Source: Exiguobacterium oxidotolerans JCM 12280 (lineage in GTDB: Bacteria; Bacillota; Bacilli; Exiguobacteriales; Exiguobacteriaceae). Taken from it: DNA of 64,000 nucleotides. The first letter of the stretch is position 1. Every line of letters starts with the position of its first letter. The stretch spans positions 2,608,001 through 2,672,000 of the forward strand of contig NZ_JNIS01000001.1 in NCBI RefSeq assembly GCF_000702625.1, written 5' to 3'. The notes under the pieces were generated by a model, which saw only the letters and a program-made list of their open reading frames with translations, did no database searches and was not told where the DNA came from. This document shows, one piece after another, positions 1 to 8,822 of this stretch. The translations under genes were made by a program, and so were the position numbers.

Positions 1-664
1 GGAAGACATGCAACAAACCGTCATCGACACGTGCATCTTTAGCGAACGACTCGAATCCACCAACGGAATTCGTCAACGAGACGATGAGTAAGGGTGTTTC
101 CCCATCAAACGTCTTTTCCTTTGCTCTTAATATGAGTGGATAGGGGCTGTGATCTTTAAAAGCTTTTAAGCCTTCGATGAAGTAGGCGACTGATCCGAGT
201 GATGTTTTCTGTTCGACACTCACTTCTTCGACGGCATCGGCAATCAGACCGACAGCGATCACGTTCATGAAGTAATGCGAGCCGTACTTACCGATATCAA
301 ATGGGCGAATCGGAGCATCTTCGAGAACGCTGATTGCGTCGCGGGCATCCGTCGGAATATGGAGCGCACGTGCTAAATCGTTGACCGTCCCGAGTGGAAC
401 GATACCGAGCGTCGGACGGTGGTCTTGTTCTGCGATTCCCGTGATGACTTCATTGACCGTTCCGTCACCGCCCATTGCGACGACGGCATCATAATGCTCG
501 TGCGACGCGGTCCGTGCAAATTCCGTTGCGTCGAGTTCTTTTTCTGTGAACCGGACATCGACCGTCGCAAAGCGCTGGGCGAGTGTTCCTTCTGCAAATT
601 CTGCGTATTTTTTACCTAATTCTTTCCCGGATGACGGGTTAATAATTAACATGGCCTTCGACAC
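1..664 (-). CDS. Diacylglycerol kinase family lipid kinase (3' end outside window)
   Basis: Phosphorylates a lipid such as diacylglycerol at the membrane; the family is DagK/YegS/BmrU. The N-terminus has the NPSSGK motif and, further on, GGDGTVNEV, the nucleotide-binding signature of the catalytic domain. I place the start at a GTG (664-662) because AGGAGG lies 8 bases upstream; an internal ATG at 652 is four codons later and lacks that spacing. The C-terminal part runs off the window at base 1. It lies downstream of the AgcS gene on the same strand but is separated from it by a strong terminator, so it is probably expressed on its own. The family call is firm, the exact substrate is not. Confidence 0.88.
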   Translation of the reverse strand, partial: MSKAMLIINPSSGKELGKKYAEFAEGTLAQRFATVDVRFTEKELDATEFARTASHEHYDAVVAMGGDGTVNEVITGIAEQDHRPTLGIVPLGTVNDLARALHIPTDARDAISVLEDAPIRPFDIGKYGSHYFMNVIAVGLIADAVEEVSVEQKTSLGSVAYFIEGLKAFKDHSPYPLILRAKEKTFDGETPLLIVSLTNSVGGFESFAKDARVDDGLLHVF

Positions 665-734
665 ATTCAATTCCTCCTTAGTGACTCTCTGTTCCTATTT
701 TCCCAACTGACGACCAAGATAATCCTAGCGCAGC

Positions 735-776
735 AAAAAAACCTTGGAGGCGATTACACGCGCCTCCAAGGTTTTT
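735..776 (-). terminator. Rho-independent terminator after the AgcS gene
   Basis: A 12-bp perfect stem (741-752 with 761-772) with an 8-base loop is flanked by A and T runs on both sides. It lies just past the stop codon of the symporter gene and can act in both directions. Confidence 0.85.
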
Positions 777-792
777 AGTAGAAAAGGAATGC

Positions 793-2262
793 TTAACGTC
801 GTGCGACAGGTGGAGCTTCACCAGCAGCTGGACGCGCTTCTTCTTCATCGTCCCAACATTCGGTATTTTCGATACCTAATGCTTTAGCAGAGAAGACAGG
901 ATCAAGACCTTGCTTACGTTGGTTCTGGTAGTCATTGATGACTTTGATTGCGACTCCACCTAAGAGCGAGATGGCTGTTAAGTTGATTAATGTCATTCCG
1001 GCCATGAAGAGGTCGGCGAAACTCCAAACCATTCCGAGGCTGAGGAGCGATCCGATGAAGACAAATGCCATCGTAGCAATTCGGAAGCCAAAGACAGTTG
1101 ATTTACTTTTCTTGATGAATTCAATGTTCGTTTCACCGTAGTAGTAGCTACCGACAATTGAACTGAAAGCGAACAAGAAGACACTGATTGCGATAAAGGC
1201 TGGTGCGACGGCACCGAGTTGCTCAGAAAGCGCATTTTGTAACATGGCGATACCTTCACCATTACCGGCAGCGTAGCTGTCACTGAGTAAGATGATTGTT
1301 GCTGTTGCTGTACAGACGATCAATGTGTCGAGGAAAACACCAAGTGTTTGTAAGAATCCTTGTTTTGCTGGGTGAGAAACTTCAGCGGCAGCAGCAGCGT
1401 TCGGCGCAGAACCCATACCGGCTTCGTTCGAGAAGAGACCACGTTTAACACCGAGCGAGATCGCAGCACCGACAGATCCACCAACAGCTTGGTCGATCCC
1501 GAATGCACTCTTGAAGATCATTGCGAAAACCCCTGGAAGTTCAGTGATGTTCGTGATGACAACGAAGATTGCAGCGATCAAGTAGAGTGACGCCATGATT
1601 GGCACGACGATTGCTGAAACTTTCGCAACCCGGTGTACACCACCGAAGATGACGAGGCCTGTAAGAACAACTAAGATACCACCGACGATCATTTTGTCGA
1701 TTCCAAAGGCGTTATCAAAAGCAGCGGCAATCGTGTTCGATTGAACCGAGTTAAAGATAAGACCAAATGTGACGGCGATTAAGATTGCAAAAATGATTCC
1801 GAGGACGCGGTTGTTCAATCCTTTTGCGATGTAGTACGCAGGACCACCGCGGTAAGCGTTATTGCCTGTATCACGTACTTTATAGACTTGAGCAAGCGTA
1901 CTTTCAATAAGGGCAGTTGCGCCACCGAGGAGGGCGACCATCCACATCCAGAAGACCGCTCCAGGTCCACCAAGTGTGACGGCGATCGTAACACCGGCCA
2001 AGTTCCCTGTACCGATTCGAGTCGCGGCACCGATGAAGAATGATTGAAGGGATGTAATACTCTGACCTTCATCATCTGTTGTCTTTTCATTTTTATCGAG
2101 TGTGACACGGAACATCTCTTTCAAGTAACGGAATTGGATGAACTTCGTTTTGATGGTGAAGTAGATCCCGACTCCGATTAAAGCGGCGATTAAGATATAA
2201 GACCATAAGATGTTGTTAGCGAAGTCGACGCCTGATTGTACAGCTTGTTGAAATGCATCCAT
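793..2262 (-). CDS. AgcS-family sodium:alanine/glycine symporter
   Basis: Imports alanine or glycine with sodium across the cytoplasmic membrane. The 489-residue length, about ten hydrophobic segments, and family stretches such as RIGTGNLAGV and SNEAGMGSAPNAAAA identify the alanine or glycine:cation symporter family (AlsT/DagA type). The ATG start has GGGAGG nine bases upstream. It is a single-gene unit: its own promoter lies upstream at 2318-2345 and a terminator follows. The C-terminus ends in a charged, alanine/proline-rich tail after the last membrane segment. Substrate preference between alanine, glycine and glutamine cannot be told from sequence. Confidence 0.93.
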   Translation of the reverse strand: MDAFQQAVQSGVDFANNILWSYILIAALIGVGIYFTIKTKFIQFRYLKEMFRVTLDKNEKTTDDEGQSITSLQSFFIGAATRIGTGNLAGVTIAVTLGGPGAVFWMWMVALLGGATALIESTLAQVYKVRDTGNNAYRGGPAYYIAKGLNNRVLGIIFAILIAVTFGLIFNSVQSNTIAAAFDNAFGIDKMIVGGILVVLTGLVIFGGVHRVAKVSAIVVPIMASLYLIAAIFVVITNITELPGVFAMIFKSAFGIDQAVGGSVGAAISLGVKRGLFSNEAGMGSAPNAAAAAEVSHPAKQGFLQTLGVFLDTLIVCTATATIILLSDSYAAGNGEGIAMLQNALSEQLGAVAPAFIAISVFLFAFSSIVGSYYYGETNIEFIKKSKSTVFGFRIATMAFVFIGSLLSLGMVWSFADLFMAGMTLINLTAISLLGGVAIKVINDYQNQRKQGLDPVFSAKALGIENTECWDDEEEARPAAGEAPPVARR

Positions 2263-2317
2263 GTGATAGTTCCTCCCAAAGTGTTTTTGCTGAAAAGTGA
2301 TAATAGCTATAAGTTGA

Positions 2318-2345
2318 ATTATACGAATTTTCAGACAACTTGCAA
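2318..2345 (-). promoter_or_regulatory. Sigma-A-type promoter for the AgcS gene
   Basis: On the minus strand TTGCAA (2345-2340), a 16-base spacer, then a perfect TATAAT (2323-2318). It lies about 55 bases upstream of the start codon, with AT-rich DNA upstream of the -35 box. Confidence 0.65.
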
Positions 2346-2433
2346 GCTTTTTTTCGAAACTTTCTTTTAAAATGTTTAAAATATATTTTTTTGGATTCAG
2401 AAAAACAGATCGTCATCAAAGCATTTTTAACAT

Positions 2434-2467
2434 AAAAAGCCACCGCACTTAATGAAGCGAGCGGTGG
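2434..2467 (-). terminator. Terminator after the ABC-F gene
   Basis: Minus-strand hairpin with CCACCGC and GCGGTGG arms (2467-2461 and 2446-2440) followed by a short T run, 20 bases past the ABC-F stop codon. Confidence 0.75.
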
Positions 2468-2487
2468 TGAAATGATGCGCCTTTTGA

Positions 2488-4350
2488 TTAGTGATCGACG
2501 GCCAACAATTTTTCATAGAAGACATCAATTTGACTGACGAGCTGTTCACGCGCTGAGAATAATGGCGCAAGGACTTCGTAATCTTCTGTCGTCGCTAGTG
2601 ACGCATCGAGTAAAGCCACTTCATCCTCTAGCTGTTGAATCTGTTGTTCGAGTTCGTCTGTACTTAAAGGTGGACGTGCCTCAGTTACTGGCGTCTTGGT
2701 GGCTCGCTCGATAGGCGCGGGTTCCACTGATTCGATGTTTGTCCGAGCCTGTCGTTTTTCGGTAGCATAGTGGTAAGGACCAGAAAACATTTCCGTCGTG
2801 TCATCTAACCAGTACGTTTTCGAAAAAAGTCGATTCAAGAAGTAACGGTCATGCGATACGGCAATCAGCGTTCCGTCAAAGTGCTCGAGTGCTTCTTCAA
2901 GCGCCTCGCGGGATTCAATGTCGAGGTGATTCGTCGGTTCGTCCAGAATCAGGACATTAAGCGGCGAATGGACAAGAATCGCGAGCATCAAACGCATTTT
3001 TTCTCCGCCGCTTAACGCACTAATCGATAAGAAGACACGGGGACCGAAAAATAGGAAACGGGCTAACAGGGACCGGGCTGTTCCTTCATCTGTCGAAATG
3101 CGTGAGCGGAAGTAATCGATCAGTCGCTCTTCACCCGGCATGTCAACGTGTTGCGATAAAAATCCGACGCGATTTGACGGACCACGCGTAACATGTCCGT
3201 TCGTCGGTTCGAGTTGTCCGAGTAAGACACGTAATAACGTCGTTTTCCCACTCCCGTTCGCACCGACGATCCCAATCCGGTCACGCGGCGCGGCTTCGAA
3301 ATCAAGCGACGTAAACAACTTGCGGTCGGCAACTGAAAGTTCAACATCCGTCAAGCGGTAAACGACTTGACTGAGTTGCCCGTGCGACGAAAATTGGATA
3401 TCAGGCGCCGCTTTTTCAAGAAGTGGCCGTTTGAGTCGCTCAATTCGTTCGAGTGCCCGTTCCATCGCTTTTGCTTTCCGGAACAGTTTTTCGCTCGGAG
3501 GAGAGGCTTCATTTGCCCACTGGCGTAACCGCCTAATCGCATCCTTCATTTGTTTGATTTTCTTTTGTTGTTCCGTGTAGGCGTGGAACTGTTCGAGGAG
3601 CAGGCGTTCTTTCGCGACCGTATACGCCGAATAATTTCCGGGGTAGATCGTCAATTCACCATCTTCTAGTTCCGCAATCCAATTGACACTTGCGTCAAGG
3701 AACACGCGGTCATGCGAGACAATCAGGACTGCGCCCGGATAACTGTTTAAAAATTGTTCGAGCCATTCGATGGCTGCGAGGTCGAGGTGATTCGTCGGCT
3801 CGTCGAGGATCAACAAGTCCGGTTCCGTCAAAAGCATCCGGCCAAGGCAGATTTTCGTTTGTTCGCCACCACTCAATTGAGAAAAGGGACGTGTCAGCAA
3901 GGCATCGAGGTGGAGGCCGTTAATCATACGTTGGATTTTTGAATCGAGTAGGTACCCGTCCTGTCGTTCGAATTGTTCGGTCACGCGCGTATAATCGTTC
4001 AGCACATCGTCGAGGTGGTCGGCATTTGCCATTTGTTGTTCAAGCTGATGCATCGTCGTCCGTAAGGCGACGACCTGGGCAAATGCGGTCCAGAGAACAT
4101 CGAGGCCGGTCAATTCTTCTGCGAACTGTGGGATTTGAGCCAAATAACCGATGGAAAGTCCTTTTTTTAGATAAATGGTTCCGCTGTCCGGTGCATCGAG
4201 TTGAGCGATTAAGCGCAGTAACGTTGTTTTTCCGGTTCCGTTTCGACCGATCAATCCGATACGGTCAGCTTGTTTAAGATAGAGTGAGATGTCGGTTAAG
4301 ACGGATGCTCCTCCGAATTGTTTTGTCAGATGTTGGATGTCGCATATCAT
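2488..4350 (-). CDS. ABC-F family ATPase (ribosome-associated, possible antibiotic-protection type)
   Basis: A soluble protein with two tandem ABC domains and no membrane segments, as in ABC-F factors that bind the ribosomal E site. Walker A motifs are GRNGTGKTT and GANGSGKTT, signatures are LSGGE twice, and both Walker B motifs read LILDEPTNHLD. The linker between the domains is highly charged, as expected of the P-site tRNA interaction motif. I take the ATG at 4350 (GGAAG nine bases upstream) over an in-frame TTG at 4356 with only three bases of spacing. The last ~90 residues are a charged coiled-coil tail. The leader ORF and attenuator just upstream are the arrangement seen for antibiotic-induced ABC-F genes, so a protection role is plausible, but a housekeeping ABC-F is not excluded. 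Confidence 0.88.
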   Translation of the reverse strand: MICDIQHLTKQFGGASVLTDISLYLKQADRIGLIGRNGTGKTTLLRLIAQLDAPDSGTIYLKKGLSIGYLAQIPQFAEELTGLDVLWTAFAQVVALRTTMHQLEQQMANADHLDDVLNDYTRVTEQFERQDGYLLDSKIQRMINGLHLDALLTRPFSQLSGGEQTKICLGRMLLTEPDLLILDEPTNHLDLAAIEWLEQFLNSYPGAVLIVSHDRVFLDASVNWIAELEDGELTIYPGNYSAYTVAKERLLLEQFHAYTEQQKKIKQMKDAIRRLRQWANEASPPSEKLFRKAKAMERALERIERLKRPLLEKAAPDIQFSSHGQLSQVVYRLTDVELSVADRKLFTSLDFEAAPRDRIGIVGANGSGKTTLLRVLLGQLEPTNGHVTRGPSNRVGFLSQHVDMPGEERLIDYFRSRISTDEGTARSLLARFLFFGPRVFLSISALSGGEKMRLMLAILVHSPLNVLILDEPTNHLDIESREALEEALEHFDGTLIAVSHDRYFLNRLFSKTYWLDDTTEMFSGPYHYATEKRQARTNIESVEPAPIERATKTPVTEARPPLSTDELEQQIQQLEDEVALLDASLATTEDYEVLAPLFSAREQLVSQIDVFYEKLLAVDH

Positions 4351-4375
4351 GATCAATAACTTCCTTTCATGCGCA

Positions 4376-4412
4376 TCAAAAAAACGGAGAACGCAAATAG
4401 CGCTCTCCGTTT
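4376..4412 (-). terminator. Leader attenuator in front of the ABC-F gene
   Basis: A 12-bp stem (one G-T pair) with a 5-base loop, arms 4412-4401 and 4394-4383 on the minus strand, followed by at least seven T residues. It ends only about 25 bases before the ABC-F start codon and downstream of a short leader ORF, so it must be read through for the gene to be expressed. AGCGC at 4429-4425 can pair with the GCGCT inside the first arm, giving a possible antiterminator. Confidence 0.85.
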
Positions 4413-4478
4413 ACCGTAGAATGTGCGCTTTGCTTTATTTTTCAGATAGATGTTCTAGAAAAAGGGCAGACTGATCCC

Positions 4479-4559
4479 TTAGAACGCCATTCCATGAAAA
4501 ATCGCGCGCAACAGATAAAGTTGTTCCATCAACCAATGCTTACACGCAGCAAAACCCAT
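4479..4559 (-). CDS. 26-residue leader peptide upstream of ABC-F gene
   Basis: A short ORF starting at ATG 4559 with an excellent AAGGTGGTG ribosome binding site seven bases upstream, ending in TAA at 4479. The product begins MGFAACKHWLMEQ and ends HGMAF. Its stop codon lies inside an imperfect hairpin (GTTCTAAGGG with CCCTT and TAGAAC), and the attenuator follows about 65 bases later. This is the geometry of drug-responsive ribosome-mediated attenuation known for erm, vmlR and related ABC-F genes. The peptide sequence matches nothing I recognise; its role as a stalling sensor is inferred from position alone. Confidence 0.7.
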   Translation of the reverse strand: MGFAACKHWLMEQLYLLRAIFHGMAF

Positions 4560-4591
4560 CTTCTACACCACCTTTTCGTTTCGATAAAGCC

Positions 4592-4600
4592 AGTTTACCA
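4592..4600 (-). promoter_or_regulatory. Possible extended -10 promoter for the ABC-F leader
   Basis: Minus-strand TGGTAAACT resembles an extended -10 (TGnTATAAT, 4 of 6 in the hexamer). No good -35 box is visible 17 bases upstream. It would start a transcript just ahead of the leader ORF ribosome binding site. Confidence 0.35.
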
Positions 4601-4631
4601 TATGTTAAGCTGGAAATGATACCGTTTTCAG

Positions 4632-5513
4632 TTACTTGAACAGTCCGGAAATCGATTTAAAGAAATTACTTAGACCGTCAAACAATTTTGCGAAAAATCC
4701 TTTCGTTTCTTCCGAGGTCGCGAATGCTTGAATATCTTGACCGGCACTTTTTAATCCGGTCTCAATTTGTCCCCAGTTCAAGTCTGCTTTCTCCATTTGG
4801 CTGAACAATGACGTCAATCGGTCCATCTGGGCGTCTGACAATTGGATGTTGTTATTTTGAATGACTTGGATGATGACATTCTCGATATCGACTTTGGTTT
4901 CCGGTTTTTGTTTTGCGATTTCGGCCTTGATTTCATTCATCAGTTTGGCGACTTTGTCCGTCCCGACCGTTTTTCCGACATCGGACGTAACGGCTAGTTC
5001 TTGTTGGGCTAAATCTTTTCGTTCATCCGTCAATTTAATACCGGTTTCTGCCGACGTTTGATCATATGCTTTCATGATTCCCGTCAAAGCAGACGTACCG
5101 GTGACTTTATAAGGAGAAGTAATCGTGATATCGGCGTCCGTCACACCCGCTGTGACGAGAGCATTCAAATACATGTCCTTTGTGACCCAAGTGATGTTTT
5201 CGGTTGCGACCGAGAGACCGTCGCCTTTTTCAGCGAGTTCAATTTTTGCGGAAGAGTACATGTTACCGCCGAGTTGCGATTGGGGAACGTTCTTCCCTAA
5301 ATATTTTTCCTCATCAGCTGCCGTGGCGATGACGGGCGTGATGCCTTCCGGCGCATTCAATCGGGCGAGCACCCAGGCCTTGTCTTTTGCACCGAGCGAT
5401 TCACCGAGCGTGATGATCGTTTTATCGACGACTTGTTCTGCTGAAGCAGCAGTCGGGAGAAGTAAGCTTGACGCTAACAGCGTTGTTGTCATGATTTTTG
5501 TTGCTTTATTCAT
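4632..5513 (-). CDS. Secreted DUF1002 (YpuA-like) protein
   Basis: A 293-residue exported protein of unknown function. Residues 1-25 form a signal peptide (charged start, LLASSLLLP core, AASAEQ cleavage site). The body matches the DUF1002 family by features such as LGESLGAKDKAWVLARLNAP and a late LF/FFKSI hydrophobic end. The ATG at 5513 is preferred because GGAGG lies nine bases upstream; the reading frame extends further but without a ribosome site. It precedes the ABC-F leader on the same strand but with a 70-base gap before the leader ORF. B. subtilis YpuA is the nearest relative I can name. Confidence 0.8.
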   Translation of the reverse strand: MNKATKIMTTTLLASSLLLPTAASAEQVVDKTIITLGESLGAKDKAWVLARLNAPEGITPVIATAADEEKYLGKNVPQSQLGGNMYSSAKIELAEKGDGLSVATENITWVTKDMYLNALVTAGVTDADITITSPYKVTGTSALTGIMKAYDQTSAETGIKLTDERKDLAQQELAVTSDVGKTVGTDKVAKLMNEIKAEIAKQKPETKVDIENVIIQVIQNNNIQLSDAQMDRLTSLFSQMEKADLNWGQIETGLKSAGQDIQAFATSEETKGFFAKLFDGLSNFFKSISGLFK

Positions 5514-5705
5514 AGTAGGAATCCTCCGAGTATAGTAGATAGTATCAGGTACTAATCCTATTGTAAGTGACGTGTTCCGGAACGGAATCGGTCTTGAGGC
5601 GGAACGGAACACGCGTCTCCTGCCCCATACAGTATACTAAGTTTTTCCTGAAATACGGACGATTTGACTGAAAAAGTGGTATAATTAAACAAGAATTAAA
5701 TAATG

Positions 5706-5796
5706 ACCACTAGGGGAGTCGGTAGGCCGACTGAGACGACGAAGACGTTCGGACCCTTTGAACCTGATTAAGTTTGGACTTACGGAGGGAAGTGGC
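5706..5796 (+). promoter_or_regulatory. TPP riboswitch (THI element)
   Basis: The aptamer shows the conserved CTGAGA and ACCCTTTGAACCTGAT segments and the closing GGGAAGTGG. Helix P1 pairs CCACT (5707-5711) with AGTGG (5791-5795). Thiamine pyrophosphate binding would close P1 and let the downstream terminator (5823-5858) form. Bases 5793-5800 can instead pair with 5821-5828, an antiterminator that destroys the base of the terminator stem. Confidence 0.95.
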
Positions 5797-5822
5797 GTGA
5801 ACGTCTCTTTTGTGGTCTCTTC

Positions 5823-5858
5823 ACGTCATGCCCTGTTCGTAGGGTGTGGCGTTTTTTG
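5823..5858 (+). terminator. Expression-platform terminator of the TPP riboswitch
   Basis: Twelve base pairs with several G-T pairs (5823-5834 with 5841-5852), six-base loop, then six T residues. It stands between the aptamer and tenA. Confidence 0.85.
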
Positions 5859-5881
5859 ATTCAACAAAAGGGGGAATTAGG

Positions 5882-6583
5882 ATGAAATTCAGTCAAGAAA
5901 TTCGGCAAGCCGCAAAAACGTATTGGGACAGCAGCTTTTCCCATCCATTCGTCACTGGCATTGGTGACGGGACGTTACCGCTCGAAAAATTTCGGCATTA
6001 TGTCATGCAAGATGCGTATTACTTAAAACATTTCGCAAAAATTCAAGCCCGCGCCGCCTCAAAAGCAACAGATTTCGCGACGATTGCAGAGCTTGCGGAA
6101 CATGCGACGTCGACATATGCGGCTGAGCTGTCGCTCCACCAGTCTTTTTTCGAACCGCTTGCTATCACGGAAGCAGATTTAGCAACGTTCGAACCGGCAC
6201 CGACTGCTTATGCCTATGTCTCGCATATGCATCATGCGAGTAAGGGGACGCTTGGTGAGACGATTGCAGCGATATTACCCTGTTACTGGCTCTATTATGA
6301 GGTCGGACAACAACTGTTGACGAAATCACCTGCGTCACCGATCTATCAGCAGTGGATTGCAACATACAGTTCAGAATGGTTCGAACGGGTCGTCTTTGAA
6401 CAAGTCGACCGTCTCGATGCATTGGCGGCGCAAGCGACTGAAGCAGAACGAGAACGGATGAAACAACATTTTGTCAAAAGCTGTTATTACGAATTACTCT
6501 TCTGGGAAATGGGCTGGACGGAAGAAACGTTTGAACGTGTTTTTACAGGAGTTACGCGTCAAGCAAAAGTAACGAAACGATAA
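5882..6583 (+). CDS. tenA: TenA aminopyrimidine aminohydrolase (thiaminase II)
   Basis: Hydrolyses amino-HMP derivatives from degraded thiamine so that the pyrimidine can be salvaged; cytoplasmic. The 233-residue helical protein keeps the family active-site set: D44 with Y46/Y47, C134 in ILPCYWLYY, and E204 in CYYELLFWEMGW. The ATG at 5882 follows a GGGGGAATTAGG site and is chosen over an upstream in-frame start that lies inside the riboswitch terminator. No other thi gene is adjacent, so this is a single-gene thiamine-salvage unit controlled by the TPP riboswitch. Confidence 0.95.
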   Translation: MKFSQEIRQAAKTYWDSSFSHPFVTGIGDGTLPLEKFRHYVMQDAYYLKHFAKIQARAASKATDFATIAELAEHATSTYAAELSLHQSFFEPLAITEADLATFEPAPTAYAYVSHMHHASKGTLGETIAAILPCYWLYYEVGQQLLTKSPASPIYQQWIATYSSEWFERVVFEQVDRLDALAAQATEAERERMKQHFVKSCYYELLFWEMGWTEETFERVFTGVTRQAKVTKR

Positions 6584-6632
6584 GTACAGCTTTAGCCGCT
6601 GTCGATCAGCGCGATCAGACGGCAGACCGCAC

Positions 6633-6692
6633 AAAACCTGAGCAATTTTCAGCTTTCGTAAAGAAAGTCATGGTAATCGCTCAGGTTTTTTT
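6633..6692. terminator. Bidirectional terminator between tenA and spo0M
   Basis: AAACCTGAGC (6634-6643) pairs with GCTCAGGTTT (6679-6688) around a second small hairpin, with T runs on either strand. It serves the convergent tenA and spo0M genes. Confidence 0.8.
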
Positions 6693-6733
6693 GTGGGTGG
6701 ATTACAGGCATGATGAAGATTCTGGTAAGGAAA

Positions 6734-7507
6734 TCAGCTGTACCGCTCAATCAAATCGTTTAATTGTTGTTTGACGGCGTTTCGGTCCATCAAATCGTGG
6801 TTCGATAAGGATAGCTTCGTCATTGTCTCATCCGCACCCGCCATCTCACTGAAGAGCGAGCCTAAGTCGTGGGCACGACGGTCGATTTGCAAGACGATGT
6901 CGATGCCGGACCGGTCTTGGAGCAGGATGAGTTCGACTTCGTCCAGTTTATGGGCGAAGTACGTATTACGTGCCGAGTACTCGAGTTCTTGAGCGATCGG
7001 TAAGTCCTTACGATAACGGCCGGGGAGTTTTTCCGTATCGGCCTTCTTAAGTCGGAAGCCGAGTTCTTCCATCGCTTCTAGGATGACGGATTGGAGGTCG
7101 TTGGCTTGGACGATGATAGCGTCTCGGTCTGACGGATCGACCGCTTGGGCGATATCGAGACCCGTTTCAATCCATGACTTCGACTGACTGACCGATAGCG
7201 GCGTATTAAATGGCACTTGAAGCGTAAACGGAATTTCACGTTCAACACCTGCTTCAATCGTAAAAGCAGCTTCATTTAGTGAAAAACGATCGAGTGTAAA
7301 CGTCGTGAATGACGTGCTGTCGCGGACCTCTTCCTTATATTGTGTATTAAACGCTAAATAGATCCGGTCGATTTCTTGGTCGACACTGCCGCCTTTAATA
7401 TGAACGGTTCCGTGAATTTGTCCGCCGGGCTCACAGCGCTCGCTGTCGAGTCGTGTATCGACTGTGGCGGCACCGATTCCGATTTGTGATAAAAGTTTTT
7501 TGAACAT
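6734..7507 (-). CDS. spo0M: Spo0M-family sporulation-control/arrestin-like protein
   Basis: A 257-residue cytoplasmic protein of the SpoOM family (arrestin-like beta-sandwich). The N-terminus MFKKLLSQIGIGAATVDTRL and the following GGQIHGTVHIKGG are typical. In Bacillus it affects Spo0A-dependent sporulation control and cell morphology; homologs are common in non-sporulating Bacilli, so the role here is probably not sporulation. ATG has GGAGG eight bases upstream. It is transcribed divergently from the methyltransferase gene, with only about 35 bases between its start codon and that gene's -35 box. Confidence 0.9.
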   Translation of the reverse strand: MFKKLLSQIGIGAATVDTRLDSERCEPGGQIHGTVHIKGGSVDQEIDRIYLAFNTQYKEEVRDSTSFTTFTLDRFSLNEAAFTIEAGVEREIPFTLQVPFNTPLSVSQSKSWIETGLDIAQAVDPSDRDAIIVQANDLQSVILEAMEELGFRLKKADTEKLPGRYRKDLPIAQELEYSARNTYFAHKLDEVELILLQDRSGIDIVLQIDRRAHDLGSLFSEMAGADETMTKLSLSNHDLMDRNAVKQQLNDLIERYS

Positions 7508-7542
7508 CGTTCGTTCCTCCTTTAATGATGAAGCTACCTTAC

Positions 7543-7571
7543 TTGTCGAATAGGGTGGAATTTGCTACAGT
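7543..7571 (+). promoter_or_regulatory. Sigma-A-type promoter for the methyltransferase gene
   Basis: TTGTCG (7543-7548), 17-base spacer, TACAGT (7566-7571). Its position rules out translation starts upstream of it and supports the GTG start at 7606. Confidence 0.55.
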
Positions 7572-7605
7572 TTCGAAAGAACAATCAGAAAAGGACGGGA
7601 CTACA

Positions 7606-8790
7606 GTGGAATTACACCAAGTAAAAGAATTACTCACTCAAAAGCTCGAGGCTTCTGCTCTCGTGCATGCAACGATCAGTGGTCCGCGCCAAAAGTCGAA
7701 TGATCTTCGAAGAATCAAACTAAAACCGATTCTATTGAAAGATACGTATGCAATCCAATTAGAGTTTCAATATGAGCGGATAATTAAACATGAAAATTTG
7801 AGAATCGACGAATTTTTAGGACGACTCGACGCATTGATGGAAGAATTCCGTCAATTTTTGTTCCGCTTCGAGACGGAAGAAGTCCAGTTCCAGTTATCAA
7901 AGAAAATGAAAGTATCATTAAAGACAACAAAACAGTCGCCACTCCAAGCAGAACTGTCGCATAACCGAAAAAAAAGTCATCTTCTTGAAGATGGTGTCGT
8001 CGTACCGTTTTTAGTCCGGCTTGGTGTCATGACGGAAGACGGGCAAGTCAAACGGCAAAAGTACGATAAATTCAAACAAATCAATCGGTTCCTCGAGTTC
8101 GTCGAAGATAGTATTTCCGCATTACCGACGGATCGGACGTTACGGATTCTTGATTTTGGATGCGGAAAATCGTATTTGACGTTTGCTTTGTATCATTACT
8201 TGAGTGTCGTCAAAGGTTTTGACTTGAAAGTGACCGGACTTGATCTCAAAAAAGAAGTCATCGAAGAATGTACAGCGATTGCGCGCGATCTCGACTATAC
8301 GAATCTCGAGTTCCGTGTCGGGGACGTCCATGACTACAATGAGGATACAGAGGTTGACTTGATGGTGACGCTTCATGCCTGTGACGTTGCGACGGATGTC
8401 GCCCTGGCCCGCGCCGTTGATTGGAATGCGTCTGTCATCTTAAGTGTTCCGTGTTGTCAAAAAGAACTCAATCGTCAACTCGACTGTTCACCACTCGACG
8501 TCATGTTGCAGCACGGGTTGATTAAGGAAAAGTTCGCTTCGCTCGCGACAGATTCAATCCGCGCCGAAATCTTGACGCTCGTCGGTTACGAGACACAATT
8601 GCTTGAGTTCATTGATTTAGAGCATACACCAAAAAATGTTTTAATCCGGGCCTATAAAAATGACCGTCAGCCGACGGAAGAAAAAATTGACCGTTACGTC
8701 GCCTTCCGTGATTTACTGCATGCGAAACCATATTTGGCGCATGAATTAAGCGGCAGACTTGGACAGATTTCGTCTAAACTCGTACAATAA
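7606..8790 (+). CDS. Class I SAM-dependent methyltransferase of unknown target
   Basis: About 394 residues. A C-terminal Rossmann-type methyltransferase domain is shown by [17 protein letters not shown] (motif I), LDLKKEV (motif II) and the [14 protein letters not shown] and [13 protein letters not shown] stretches, typical of the METTL25/GSTCD-like group. The N-terminal ~150 residues are a separate domain I cannot name. The GTG at 7606 is chosen because AAGGACGGG precedes it and a promoter overlaps the longer reading frame. The substrate is unknown; the paired cysteines in VPCCQ are family features. Confidence 0.82.
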   Translation: MELHQVKELLTQKLEASALVHATISGPRQKSNDLRRIKLKPILLKDTYAIQLEFQYERIIKHENLRIDEFLGRLDALMEEFRQFLFRFETEEVQFQLSKKMKVSLKTTKQSPLQAELSHNRKKSHLLEDGVVVPFLVRLGVMTEDGQVKRQKYDKFKQINRFLEFVEDSISALPTDRTLRILDFGCGKSYLTFALYHYLSVVKGFDLKVTGLDLKKEVIEECTAIARDLDYTNLEFRVGDVHDYNEDTEVDLMVTLHACDVATDVALARAVDWNASVILSVPCCQKELNRQLDCSPLDVMLQHGLIKEKFASLATDSIRAEILTLVGYETQLLEFIDLEHTPKNVLIRAYKNDRQPTEEKIDRYVAFRDLLHAKPYLAHELSGRLGQISSKLVQ

Positions 8791-8822
8791 GAAAGAGAAC
8801 GAATAAGGGAGGAATTAGACCG

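Noticed and set aside
5058-5535. Plus-strand frames of 80 and 136 codons
   Set aside because: Antisense to the secreted DUF1002 gene; no start site or domain.
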